From Artemisia argyi (Eukaryota; Streptophyta; Magnoliopsida; Asterales; Asteraceae): a stretch of DNA of 64,000 nucleotides. The stretch covers positions 8,103,465-8,167,464 of the forward strand of contig CM060692.1 in assembly GCA_030686995.1 (NCBI GenBank), given 5' to 3'. Below are positions 32,536 to 44,400 of this stretch, one piece after another. A model generated the notes under the pieces. It saw nothing but the letters and a program-made list of their open reading frames with translations, was not told the origin of the DNA and ran no database searches. Position 1 is the stretch's first letter. Each line of letters starts with the position of its first letter. A program made the position numbers and the translations under genes.

Positions 32536-32660
32536 GTGGGGTTGGACTAGTGGTCACGGTTATAATTAGTCAGGGAGGAGTCCTAGGTTCAACTCTTGAG
32601 CCAAGCCACTTCCTTCTCTTATTCAATCCGTGTACCACTTCTTATACTCATAATTTTTAT
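32536..32660 (+). repeat. tRNA-derived SINE-like repeat, copy 5
   Basis: GTGGGGTTGGACTAGTGGTC, B-box-like GGTTCAACTCTTGAGCC. Near-identical to 51928-52045 through segmental duplication. Confidence 0.65.
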
Positions 32661-33278
32661 ATTTTTATTTTCCTTTTGATGGGATTTTGATATTTATTTA
32701 AAATAGCAAATGATGTTGTTATACTACTCATTGCTAATATCATTAGTATTTAGTACTATAGCTTATTTTAAAAGTAAAGCAACTGCTTGCATATATTTTT
32801 TTGAATACTATTCGGCTAAATAACTTGATATCAAGCATTTTTCAAAGCGGAATCGAAGGAAAAGAATATGTTAAAACAACATATATGTTAAACAAGATTA
32901 ACTAAAAGTGTATCGAAAGAGAACTCAGTGCATCGGAAACCCGTTATATAATTGGACCCTCAGGCAGCGAAGCACGGGTCGAACCTCCTCGTCTAAGGAA
33001 ATGTTATACATGAATATTAAAGACAAATTATTGGCTTGGTATACATAACGTTAATCACTTAATTGTAAAGCGAATGTTTTTTCATCCAAAGGCCTTTTTT
33101 ATTTGCCATTTGAATTGTTTGGGCCAATTGTTATTTTGTGATCCAATTAACAATGAAACTCTATACGTACTACCGCACGCATTGTTTTTTCATCCTATAT
33201 TTGGTTGTCAATAGTTCGATGTTTTTTACTCTCACAGATTCTTTTATTCACGAAACAAATTTTGATCGCAGGTTTTCA

Positions 33279-33859
33279 ATGGCAAAATCTATGGTTTTAT
33301 GTGCCTTTTAGGCCTTGTACTGTTGTTGATCCACAACATTGATGCATCTAACAAGTTTTTAATTGAATCAACGACATGTAATCAGTTGAACGAAAGGAGC
33401 CATTTACAATTTGATATAATCTATTTCTAAATTACACGGTCTTATACATGTTGTTGTTGTTGTTGGTTTTATAGCATATGTGTATGAGGTTAGAAAGAGC
33501 TTGGGCAAGAAGATTACATCATATGCAACGCACCATCACCCATTGATGCAACAAAGTCTAACGATGGTTACTCGGTGGTCAAGTTAAACCAAACCGGGCC
33601 TAAATATTCCAATATAGGAATAATCGAAAACAACAACAACAAGAAGATTATCATTAATGTCATAGCTGGTCAAAGGCGTTCTCCTCTAGCTCCAGCTCAA
33701 GCTCAAGATTAAGCTCAAACTCAAACTCTAGCAGAAAAAGTAGGATTCTTATATTTTGTTTTCTTCGCTTTAGGCTTTACGTCATGCATTGTGTTCTTAG
33801 TTGTGATGGCAGTGTGGATTGGCGTTTTGATTTTTGAGGAGAGTCAAAAGAGGCAGTGA
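33279..33859 (+). pseudogene. Phytocyanin pseudogene, copy A
   Basis: ATG at 33279. A frameshift in the signal peptide (TAG after ten codons) precedes a readable exon-1 tail (ESTTCNQLNERSHLQF). The 3' end of exon 1 and the intron donor are deleted. Exon 2 has lost about a dozen bases near VVKxRQED and then keeps the YSVVKLNQTGP block. The C-terminus encodes a hydrophobic anchor (FFALGFTSCIVFLVVMAVW) and a short basic tail ending with TGA at 33857-33859. Confidence 0.75.
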
Positions 33860-34264
33860 ATTTGGGCCGATTGACAACCCAACAACTTGAGTGCACAAAT
33901 AGTTCCATGGCCAATGCTCTAATTATCTGATCGTATGAACTTCTTATTCTGCAAGAGGAATTTGGGAGCTTATCTTATTGATCATGCTGATAGTAATATA
34001 GTCATTTCAAGTTAGATTGGTTACCTATGTTCTTAGTTGTGATGGCGGTGTGGATTGGCGTTGTGATTTTTGAGGAGAGTCAAAAGAGGCAGCGAATTTG
34101 GGCCGATTGACAACCCAACAACTTGAGTGCACAAATAGTTCCATGGCCAATGCTCTAATTATCTGATCGTATGAACTTCTTATTCTGCCAGAGGAATTTG
34201 GGAGCGTATCTTATTGATCATGCTGATAGTAATATAATCATTTCAAGTTAGATTGGTTACCTAT
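33793..34264. repeat. 236-bp direct tandem duplication
   Basis: 33793-34028 and 34029-34264 both start GTTCTTAGTTGTGATGGC and end GGTTACCTAT. Copy B at 56034 has a single version, so the duplication followed the segmental event. Confidence 0.9.
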
Positions 34265-34308
34265 GTTGTTTCATAAACTTCATCTACTTCATATGCTATC
34301 AAACCAAC

Positions 34309-34597
34309 ATGAAAAATCTAAAAAAGATGAAGGAAGATGAAAGTAGCAATTTAAATTATACTCGATATAATTTGAAAAACAAAATCATTGTGACGAGCAT
34401 TACAAGGCTCAACACCAACCAACAAATGCAGCAAAACCCCCTTTTCAGTTTAGCATTATCCAAGTCAAATAGGAAAAAGGTTTCTCTATTCCTCAACTAA
34501 AAATGCCCAACCTTTAAATGATTTAGCGAAAATAGTTTCTCGATTCCTCAACTGAAAACGACCTATCAGGAAATGATTTAACGTTGACAATAACATG
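34309..34597. other. Non-coding host spacer
   Basis: Aligns with 56313-56618 and partly with 46600-46760 (CAACACCAACCAAC, CCTCAACTGAAAATGCC). No gene seen. Confidence 0.5.
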
Positions 34598-34599
34598 TA

Positions 34600-34795
34600 C
34601 TCCCTCCGTCCCAAATTATAAGTCTATTTTCATATTTCACAAAGTTTAAGAAAAGTGGATCCCTTACAATATTAATTAATAAGAATTCATTCTCACCCAC
34701 TTAGAGGCATTTTGATTGGTTGGAATTGAATGTCGGCATTAATTTTGGGACAACAAAAAATAGCAAAATCGACTTATATTTTGGGACGGAGAGAG
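34600..34795. mobile_element. Stowaway MITE (Tc1/mariner type), full
   Basis: 196 bp between TA dinucleotides. Termini are CTCCCTCCGTCCCAAATTAT and the complement of CTCTCTCCGTCCCAAAATAT, the classic Stowaway ends. Confidence 0.93.
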
Positions 34796-34822
34796 TAATA
34801 AATACTTGGAATAAACCGATTG

Positions 34823-35031
34823 GGCTAGCTCAGTTGGCCACCAATATTCCTTAGGGGCTTGGGGGTTTGGTTAGGTGAGTTCTCATGTTCGAGTCCCACC
34901 GGAGACTTTTACCCTTTCAGGCGGAATAAGAGGAAGTACAGACAGAGTATACTGCCCAATAGGATGTCCTGCTATCTGAATTACTATAAACTAACAAGCC
35001 ATTCTAAAAAAATAAATTAATTAAAAAAAAT
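34823..35031 (+). repeat. tRNA-derived SINE (second family), copy A
   Basis: Strong A box GGGCTAGCTCAGTTGG and B box TGTTCGAGTCCCACCGG, a tRNA-unrelated body (GGCGGAATAAGAGGAAGT) and an A-rich tail. Homologous to 56747-56965. Confidence 0.8.
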
Positions 35032-35379
35032 AATATCAGTAACAAAAAATTAATGACTCATACAAATTAACAACTCGAATATGACCTATATAGTTTGTTA
35101 ATCCACATAGGTAATAACCGACTCATTATATAGTATTAATATCAACTTACACGACCAATATAACTTTAGCATATAAGCTACCAAGTATTCTTTTCTACTA
35201 TCGATGTGGGATAGAAAGAAGCTTTTATCTAAAAATGTTTATAACACGTGAGTGTAGACTATTCACTTTTTTAAGCTTTTTTTAAGCGATGGTTGTTTAG
35301 TATATAAGCTACCAAGTATTCCTTACTTTTCCACCACTTTCCTTTGACGCTTTTAAGATATTTACATGATTCATAGTTC

Positions 35380-35640
35380 TTTAAATCAACACCTTTTACC
35401 AATGAATTTAGCATGCTTTTTTAGTAATGTTATGAAAATTTTTACATGATTTTAAGATTTTTACATGAATTTAGCATGCTTTTTTAGTAATGTTATGAAA
35501 AATTTTACATGATTCATAGCACGCTTTTAAGATTTTTACATGATTCATAGTTCTTTAAATCAACACCTTCTCCACCAGATTTTTACATGATTCATAGTTC
35601 TTTAAATCAACACCTTCTCCACCACTTTCCTCTGACGCTT
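35380..35640. repeat. Scrambled local repeats
   Basis: GATTCATAGTTCTTTAAATC occurs four times and TTTAGCATGCTTTTTTAGTA twice within 260 bp. No coding content. Confidence 0.7.
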
Positions 35641-35789
35641 TTAATATTGATAGATAACATATTTAGCAGCTACAAAATAGGCAATGTGATTTACTTTGTG
35701 CATTGTTACCATAGTCTACAATGTGAATTCAATGAAAATTGACAGTAGGAATTAGGGCTGTGATTCATGTACATGTAAATTTTGCATGA

Positions 35790-35930
35790 GTGTCTCAAGA
35801 GCGAAACTTGTCTTGAGTTTTTGTCAAGTTTCGATGACTAACCATACTATAAAAGCATGGCTACGAATGCATTTACTGAACCACTAGTGTTAGCATGGAA
35901 ATCTCAATCCTTCAGAAATGTTATGACATA
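35790..35930 (+). pseudogene. Repeated exon-like unit, copy 3 (3' part)
   Basis: TCTCAAGAGCGAAACTTGTC through AGCATGGAAATCTCAATCC; only the end of the unit survives. Confidence 0.4.
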
Positions 35931-35984
35931 CATTACAAACCGATCGAGAAGTCGGAAGTTGTATTATATTTATATGAATAGAGT

Positions 35985-36745
35985 TGAGATCCACGAAGAA
36001 CTCATACATGCCATAGAACCTATCAACCAATCATAGCTACTCATTTATATTTTTCACATTTTTTTATAAACAACATATCTTGCAAACGGGTCAAGCTACA
36101 AAAAAATACTATCGCGACGAGAATTAAATCATCTTTCTATAGATATGCATTGTTATATATTTTCGACGAACTTTTTTTTTTAAAATTCCTGCCGAGAAAA
36201 ATCATATATGATTCGTAAAAATCACATATGATTTGATTTTTACAAATCACATATGATTCTTACGAATCATATATGATTTGTAAAAATCATATATGATTCG
36301 TAAAAATCAGATCACCCAGAAAAATCATATATGATTCGTAAAATCACATATGATTTGATTTTTACAAATCACATATGATTCTTACGAATCATATATGATT
36401 TGTAAAAATCATATATGATTCGTAAAATCACATATGATTTAATTTTAACGAATCACATATGATTTTTACAAATCATATATGATTTTCTGGGCGGAAATTT
36501 TGAAAATAAAAGTTCGTCGAAAAAAAAGTTCGTCGAAAGTATATAACAATGCATATCTATAGAAAGATAATTTAATTCTCGTCGCGATGGTATTTTTTTT
36601 TTCGCGTAACGATTTACGGTTTGCTAGATATTTAATTTATAAAAAAATGTGAAAGTTTATTTTTTTATTTTGATAAAAAAAAAAAGTAAGTGCCTAATAT
36701 TGCTTGATTGGTTTTATGTTAAAACTTGGTTCTACACGGATCTTT
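35985..36745. mobile_element. Foldback element of palindromic repeats
   Basis: The inverted arms are matched at 36098-36170 and 36510-36600 (TAGATATGCATTGTTATATA, CGCGACGAGAATTAAAT), with weaker matching outward to AGATCC near both ends. The centre (36195-36490) repeats the palindromes AATCATATATGATT and AATCACATATGATT spaced by CGTAAAA/TTTACAA. Exact ends and TSD not resolved. Class unknown. Confidence 0.7.
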
Positions 36746-37046
36746 TGGCTTGCTATTTTACGAACCAACAATGAAACTATTACAACAAGAAACATACCAC
36801 CGTGCATGCGTTCTTTCGATCTATAGTGAAAAAAAAAACTAGAAAATATAATTACACCATGATAAATTAGGATTAGATATCTATACCGGAAAACTATCCA
36901 TATACTGAAAAAAGAATCTCTATATATGTCAATAGATTGATGCTTTTTTACTCTCACAAGTTTTTATTTTATTTTATTTTATTTTCTCACGACCTAAAGC
37001 TTCTAGCTCCAAGCACCAAAACACAGTTTTTGATCACACGATTTCA

Positions 37047-37380
37047 ATGGCAAAATCTATTGGTTTTTAGGTGTCTTTAAGTCTTGTGTTGTTGACCCAC
37101 AACATTGATGCATCTATTGAGTTTTTAGTTGAATCAACAACCTGTAGTCAGTTGAATCAACAAACATGTTTACAAATTGGGGACACCATCGGTAAGTGAT
37201 CTATGCATGCATGTATTGTTATTTGTTATAATTTAAACATGTTGCTGTTGATTTTATAGCCGAAAATGAAGGATTCTTATATTTTGTTTTTTTCGCTCTG
37301 GGCCATGCACTGTGATTTTGGTTCTGTCGGTGGTGTAGATTAGCGTATTGGTTTTTGAAGAGAGTCAAAAGAAGCAGTGA
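37047..37380 (+). pseudogene. Phytocyanin pseudogene, copy 4
   Basis: Exon 1 (ATGGCAAAATCTATTGG, then ESTTCSQLNQQTCLQIGDTI) has an intact-looking GGTAAGTG donor. Most of exon 2 is deleted. The hydrophobic C-terminal segment and SQKKQ-stop tail remain, with internal stops. Confidence 0.65.
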
Positions 37381-37840
37381 ATTGAGGCGGTTAACAACCC
37401 AACAACTTGAGTACCGAAATAGTTCCATGGCCAATGCTCTAATTATCTGATCGTATGAACTTATTATTCTCTATTCCTAATCGTTTTCATGTACAACGTA
37501 ACTCGTGAATAGTTTTACAAGGAATTTGGTAGCTTATCTTATTGATTATGCTGATAGCAATATAATTGTTTCAAGTTAGATTGCGTTACCTATGTTGATT
37601 CATAAACTTCATCTACTCCGAATCAATTAAATATAAAGTGCTTAACCAACATGAAAAATCTAAATAGGACAGAAGACGAAAGTAGCAAGTGAGAAAAAAG
37701 TTTTCGATTCCTCAACTGAAAATGCCCGATCAACACAGGAGGAAGTAACGAAACTATCAACACCATCCAAGCGACCAAAAACTGTAGTCGAGGGAGCAGA
37801 AAAAGCGGCGAGCATATCATTTCTAAAAAGATTTCCAGCA

Positions 37841-38800
37841 AGTCTAAAAGGTAAATATGATGTAAGCCACCTTATGACAGCGGTGGTCAGTGAAGTGGTA
37901 ACAAGCACCAAAACACCCTACAAAACAATAGCAACAAAAACAAATTAATTGGATGCTTTAAATTCAACAAATAAGAAGCTTTTCAATCATGAAATGATCT
38001 AACGTTTAAAATGACATGTAATAAATTAATACTTTGAATATCATGAAAAAAACGTTTTGAAAACAGAAAAAGTTTAATGATCAAATTATGTGCGAGTATT
38101 TTTGTTAAACTACTTGCATAATATCAAATCAATAACATAATATTAATAAAAATATACCCAATCAACATGACTTTAGTATATAAGTTACCAAGCTTTTCTT
38201 TCTACTTCCAATATGGGATTAGAAAGAAGCTTTTATCAAAAAATGTATCTAACACATGTAGACTCAGGGGCGCACCTAAGGGCTTCCTGGGGGTTCACAG
38301 TAACTCGATGGATATTTCTCGCTTAGTGTAAATTTTCATTTCTAAAAATGTGCCTAACAAGATATATACAACAAGTCTAAACGGTAAAAATGATGTAAGC
38401 CACCTTATGACAGCATTGGTTAGTCGATGCGAAGTGGTACCAAGCACCAAAACACCCTAAAAACAATTAGCAAAAAAACAAATTATTTGGATGCTTTAAA
38501 TACAGCAAGTATGAAGCTTTTTAAACAATAAATGATCTAACGTCCAAAACAACATGTACGTAGTAATAAATACTTTGAATATCATTAACAAAAGAAAAAG
38601 TTAATTGATCATACAAAGTTACTGATCACGGGCAGTTTTGTTAATACACCCCCAAAATCAACAAAAACATAATATTTATATTAACTTACCCAACCTATAT
38701 GACTTTAGTATATAAGCGACCAAAATTTTCTTTCTACTACCAATGTGGGATTAGAAAGAAGCGTTTATCTAAACATGTATATAGCAGCTAAAAAAAAAAT
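37841..38800. repeat. Local direct duplication
   Basis: 37841-38260 and about 38365-38790 share GATGTAAGCCACCTTATGAC, ACAAGCACCAAAACACCCTA and the TTGGATGCTTTAAAT block in order. Between them is a short piece starting CAGGGGCGCACC, possibly a hAT end. No gene seen. Confidence 0.7.
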
Positions 38801-39008
38801 AGGCAATATGATTTACTTCATGCATTGTTACCATAGTTTAAAAATAGATCCACGGAATGTATGGAATACGAAATCTATTCGAATTTAATGGTTTATAAAT
38901 CCATATATGATTATTATTTTCTTATTTCTGTGTATATTAACAACACATATAACGATCTAAAGCTTCTAGCTCCAAGCACCAAAATACATTTTTTAATCGC
39001 AGGATTCA

Positions 39009-39426
39009 ATGGCAAAATCTATTGGTTTGATGCTTTTTAAGTCTTGTGTTGTTGATCCACAACATTGATGCATCTAATGAGTTTTAGTTGAATCAACGAC
39101 ATGTAATCAAGGGACCGAAAGAAACTGTTTACAATTTGGGCAAACCGTAGGTAAATAAGTTATACATGCATACATTATGAATATTGAGCTTAGTTCTTAA
39201 ATGTGTTTTTGTTGTTGGTTTTATAGTATACATGTATGAGGTTGAAAAGAACCTGGTGGTTAAAATAAGGCAAGAAGATTACATCAAATGCAATGGACCA
39301 TCACTGGTTAATGCAGACAAACATAACAAAGATTACTCGATGGTCAAGTTGAATCAAACCGGGCCTAATTATTCCATTAGTGGAATGGTCGAGATCAACA
39401 ACGACCATATTATCATTCAGTCATAG
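39009..39426 (+). pseudogene. Phytocyanin pseudogene, copy 5
   Basis: Exon 1 starts ATGGCAAAATC at 39009 and is frameshifted. The intron runs from GGTAAATAAG to TTTTATAG. Exon 2 (39224-39426) is open and well preserved (VYMYEVEKNLVVKIRQEDY, CNGPS, YSMVKLNQTGPNYSISGMV) but stops early at TAG 39424-39426, with no linker or anchor. Confidence 0.7.
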
Positions 39427-39765
39427 CGAATCAAAAAGTTTCAATTCCAACAACAACTACAACTCCAGCTCTAACATGCGGAGGTGAAAGATCCCTAAAT
39501 TGTTAGATGATATATCTCATAATGCTCAAAAGATCGAGACCATGCATCCATATCTTGGATGTTAAAACTTAAGAGATTTACAACATTCTACCAATAATGA
39601 CCACAATGCAAAGCTACATGTGGAAAGTAGACTAAAATAACAACTACATAATAAACATCTATACCGCCAGGCCCTCATCTTCATTTTTGTTAGCAAAAAG
39701 TAAGTGAACCAAAACCAGATTATAAGACGGGTCGCAACCGACATCTATCCTTCACTCCCAACCTC

Positions 39766-40059
39766 CTACATCAGAAAAACCAGTGCCACAATCAGTATTC
39801 CAAGTATCGTTCTCTTAACCACCAGATGTGGCACCACCAAAAGTGGCAGCATCCCCATAAGAATCAATAGCATTATAATAATCTGAAGTAGAGTTGTCTG
39901 TTTTATTCCTGAAATCACAGAAATCACACTTGCTAGAACCAACTCTTCCAACAGAAAAGTAAATAAAAATCCGAGAACACCTATTCCAACAATAAATAAA
40001 TGATGATGAAAAGTCCTTGATGGGTCTGGATCTGGTGGAGGACGGATGGTGATCTTCAT
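39766..40059 (-). CDS. Small hydrophobic hypothetical protein
   Basis: 97 codons on the minus strand with an ATG start. A short charged, proline-rich N-terminus (MKITIRPPPDPDPSR) precedes three hydrophobic stretches at about residues 22-50, 54-77 and 83-96, so it would be a multi-pass membrane protein. No family recognised. It lies tail-to-tail with phytocyanin copy 5. Third-position use is not strongly biased and no close copy exists elsewhere in the window, so it may be a small real gene or a fragment of a larger one. Confidence 0.45.
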   Translation of the reverse strand: MKITIRPPPDPDPSRTFHHHLFIVGIGVLGFLFTFLLEELVLASVISVISGIKQTTLLQIIIMLLILMGMLPLLVVPHLVVKRTILGILIVALVFLM

Positions 40060-40600
40060 ACTTTGTATGTTGTGTGTCTGTAGTGAGACAGGGAGTTAGT
40101 GTGTTCTGTTATTTATTTATTTTGAATGTGTTGTACTCCAATCCTTGTGCTTACATCTGATTGGTGAAAAGTAATGTGCGGATACGATTGCTTAATGTAA
40201 AAGATATATGGTTGAGATTACTAAGAGAGATAAGGAATATCAATGTGGGTAGTTGAAACTTGAAAGTTGAATATAGTCAGCTAGTGTTATGAATATGGTT
40301 GAGACTTGAGAGTTAATTTTGGTTGTTGAAAACTTGCCCAGACTTTGAATGGTGCTCATAAATATATGAGCATTATCAAATGTGTTTATATTTTACCAAT
40401 ACGAAACTGTATTTTGAATGTATACAGTGTATAAGGTCATATGATTTTTTTTCAGTACATGCAAAGTTGCAAACCTATCGATCCGTATGTTTAAAATGAA
40501 TAGATAAAAACTGTAATTTGAAACTGTAACCTATTGGACATCTTACTAACATGAAATTGTACTTTTTATGTATAGACTGCATACCTATCGATCCTATATC
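40060..40600. other. Spacer and duplicated host fragment
   Basis: 40060-40380 is unique-looking and would contain the promoter of the small minus-strand ORF. 40390-40600 matches the recurring TTACCAATACGAAACTGTA / CATACCTATCGATCC block of the duplicated locus. No gene seen. Confidence 0.5.
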
Positions 40601-40601
40601 T

Positions 40602-41415
40602 TGAAATATATGAATAATAATAAACTATAAACATATAAGCATCAAAGAGTACGCAGCGGAATAGATCAAATACAAATAATAAATTAACCGAATATAAATA
40701 GATGCGTACCTCTTTGTGATTTTTAGCAAGAACAAGAAACCAATGGAACAAGAACTATAAACCCTAATTGGGTTTAATGGTGGATCGACTAGGGTTAGTC
40801 GAATAGGGCAAATCACCTTGTTAGCAAAAGTATGTCAACACTTCGTTCTTCAACACACGTATTAGTAGCGTTTCAATAAGAAAAGCTATGTTCTTAATTC
40901 ACAAGCAATCCAAACACAATGTTTAGAAGATCGCGTAGGAACCCTAGAAGGGTGTAGTTGATCAACTAAACAAGAATGATTTTGAGCTTATAAATCTAGT
41001 AGGAACCCTATAAGGGTGTAGTTCGATTTCTAATTCAAGAGGAGAAAGAAAAGGAGATTTGGTTTGCAAGTGAACCAAGGGATGAATGAATGAATGAGAG
41101 GAGGTCTCATTATATAGCATTCAATAAACTTGGAGCAAAAGCCAACCCAAACCCTATGGGAGGGAGGGTGGCCGGCCATGGGTTCACAAGGCCCAACCCG
41201 AACCAAACTTTCACTCTATTCCAAATCTAGTCCTTCATCTTTTGTCTAACGGTCGTTAGGTACCGTTAAATGCTCATTTCGTGAATTTAATAATTATTCG
41301 TCACTAAAACAATAATTATTAATTAATTGAAACTCATACGTAAAGTGTGCAATCCCGAAGTCTCGAGTTCGAGTCCGGTCATGATATATTAATTTATTAT
41401 CCGTTAAAACTAACA
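40602..41415 (-). repeat. Putative LTR (3' LTR) of a non-coding retrotransposon derivative
   Basis: On the minus strand it starts TGTTAGTTTTAACGG and ends TATATTTCA (TG...CA). It is preceded there by a purine-rich GAGTGGGAGC (plus 41416-41425), which fits a polypurine tract. A TATATAATG motif lies on the minus strand near 41110. No second copy of the LTR is visible, so this stays a proposal. Confidence 0.45.
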
Positions 41416-44400
41416 GCTCCCACTCAGATATAGATTAATGTAACAATGACAATGGTTAGTCTAGCCTAACACGCCAATGTCCCCAGAACGATCTCGAGTA
41501 TGGTTTCCTGGAAAAAACCACCTTTGATGATTCATCATCATACTTATCCTTTTGATTCTAATACTATGTTAATATGGATATGGATCGAAGTCATTCCATA
41601 ATTAACTAGTGTTTCTCGTTATTTATGATCAAGCAAGATTACCAATTCATCTGAACGCATTCCAGATAGACCTTGGGCATGGCCATGCAAACATCTTGTT
41701 AATCCTACGAGTGGCCAAACACTATTAAACTTCAAAACAAATTTGAAGGAACCAAAGCCTGTATTGACTACAAGCATAACCTATGAACTTCGCATCACCT
41801 CTGAAAATAATCCTTATAACTACCAGTTACGGATAGCGTTAGATTATCTCACAGAAAATGAGCTACATCCACAGTAGTTACCTGGTATCTCAATTCTGAG
41901 GATAAATATTCATGATTTACTCTAATGACAACATCCATAAGTACAATCATGTAATTGGGATTTTGTCCTATATCAAATTTATCCAGTATTGAATATCATG
42001 TGAATTTGGCATGTCCACGCATCAATATATTTTAATATATTATACCAAAACTCAGATTTGTCTTAGTTCAATGATACTCCCATATCATTAATTGACAACG
42101 GACTATTTAGAATAACATAAGTTATTCATGGATTAAACATGCAAATATGGGATACAATCTATTATTAATGAAAACAAACGTACTCAGTACTTTAATTCAT
42201 TATTAAATAATAATTGCTTAACATCCCTTATCCAAATACTAAATAGATCAATGCATGAAAATTCTCGTTAATGAATTTTGTCTCAAGTAATACCAATCAT
42301 ACTTGTTGACAATTATACCTCAAGTAATCATACTTGTTGACAAGGCATTATTCAACTAACTTTGATCTATCGGAATTTTGAGAATACTTATTTCAATAAC
42401 GAAATTCTTGTATATGTGCATTCAAATAATTTGATATAACCACATAATACATCATAAAATGTGTATGACATCCTCAACATACAATTTATGATAATTAAAC
42501 TTTCAAACCTTTTAAAGTTTAAAGTATTCTTATTCTTTAACGTATAATGCAACTATGCTTTTCGGTAAGCATAACTAGTACACATGGCTATTAACAAGGA
42601 TGAAATCCTTCCATGACTAGTATTGAGTGTCATCTCAATTTATATTAGCATCATTGTATGCAAACAATAATATGCTCTTTTCCGTAAACTTCAATGTGTA
42701 ATGTTTTATTCCTTCCAAACTTTCAAGTTTGTTGGCTATGACAATTTTACAAATTGTTCATTTATAGAATCTAGAAATTGTTCCAAACTGAAGATGTGAT
42801 TCTATATCCAAATATATTCCTTTAGAATATTCATTACACAACTTATCTAATATCTTTCATTAGATATCAATGTTGTCAAATCATCTTTTATCAAAGCATG
42901 ATATAACAACAACATGATGTACATGAAAAGTTCTCGTGTCCAACTTAATTTCATTCATGTACTACATATCCATTTAAACTTTCTAAATGATATATCATGT
43001 TCTATTAGATTCATTTACCGCACATGTTTACATCAATAAACATATATTCAAGGTTGTATGTTTTACTTATTAAATCTTTCAAGTAAAGTTTCATTCCAAG
43101 TTATGACTTACCATTTAACTTATATAGAATGTTACTTCCTATATGTTATACAACATATATGATTTAAATAAGTAAACATAATACTCTCACTAGCTTTCAG
43201 AATTACTTAGGAGTTATCTTATTTTAAATTATAAATCAAAACATAGATTTAATATTTAAACATAAGATTTATCTCCTTGATGCATGCATCTATCCATACT
43301 TGGATTCTTGCATTTTGTATTCTTTCAAAGATTAAATGAATTCATAAAACTCTTAATTACTCATCGTCCTCGCTTAAGTAATTATATAAGAAAGAGGTTT
43401 TATAATCTATTGTTAAATTTCATATTCATAAAAATGAGTATGACAATTACCATCTTTGAATTTTAATGTGCTTAGGAAAGAGTATTCAATCATAGTTAAT
43501 TACTTAAGTATGATTAATAATCTGCTCATAAGACATACATTAAAATATGTATACAATTTTGTCCATATGATTCTTTATGAAAAGATTTAAACCTCTATGG
43601 TTTTTCTTCTCTTGCAGAAACTCATCTTCATTAAGATAAACCAAGTTTTCAAAGTTGACTTATCTTTATGGACATCATCTTAACATTCATAGTATGAGCA
43701 ATTTACCATAATTAGTAAATGCGTCATTATGATTAACAGACTTACCTTGATCCTGTAATTCATAATTCTCAGCATATTAATTAAATATCTGAGACATCCC
43801 TACGGATCTATGAATGAGAGTTTCATCATGTTGAGATTTAACCTTTACATTTCAAACCTCATCATGATTTTCACTAGTGTGGTTTTAGAAGATTATATAT
43901 TTTGTAATTTTGATCTTTCAAGATCTAAACAAAACTCCCACTTGCCTTTTGTATTTTATAAATACTTTAGCAAGATGAGCAACACTAAATCGTTCTCATT
44001 TGGGATATTACAAAAATATTTTACAGTTCCTGACTCTTGTTTGTTAAAACTACTTATTAACAAAATCAGAACTTCATTTTAAGACTTTAATGTGATTCAT
44101 CACATTCCATAATGTCTTATTTAATCTTCTAGGTTGGAGTCTTATTGAGTATACTCAATCCATACTTAATTTTCTAACCTTGATAACTTTTGGAAGAAAA
44201 TAAGTCATATTTATCTTTTAATCAAACAATATAACAAGAGTTTGATTTTTCCTAACTGAACACACCACCAACTTGTGATGTTTCATTAGAATTAATATTG
44301 TGAGACAACTAACAATATGTAAGATAAACTTATTCCCTTTGGCTTACCTATTTACCAACTAAGTCAACTTATTGGTACAATAGAATTTCCAAGCCAATTG

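Larger units (their letters stand above)
28870..35930. repeat. Segmental duplication, copy A
   Basis: Long direct-repeat partner of 49540-57470. Shared order: tRNA-derived repeat, exon-like unit, GGTCCGG block, poly(T), second tRNA-derived repeat, phytocyanin pseudogene, Stowaway, SINE. Copy A alone carries the MULE-like foldback (30246-32372) and a 236-bp tandem duplication; copy B alone carries a Helitron. Confidence 0.85.

Noticed and set aside
34823..34910. Possible functional tRNA gene
   Set aside because: A and B boxes are good, but the distance between them and the lack of a cloverleaf with paired acceptor ends fit a SINE; a second copy with an A-rich tail confirms a repeat.
38278..38360. 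Second hAT end (CAGGGGCGCACC)
   Set aside because: Only one terminus-like stretch is visible and no 8-bp duplication could be paired.
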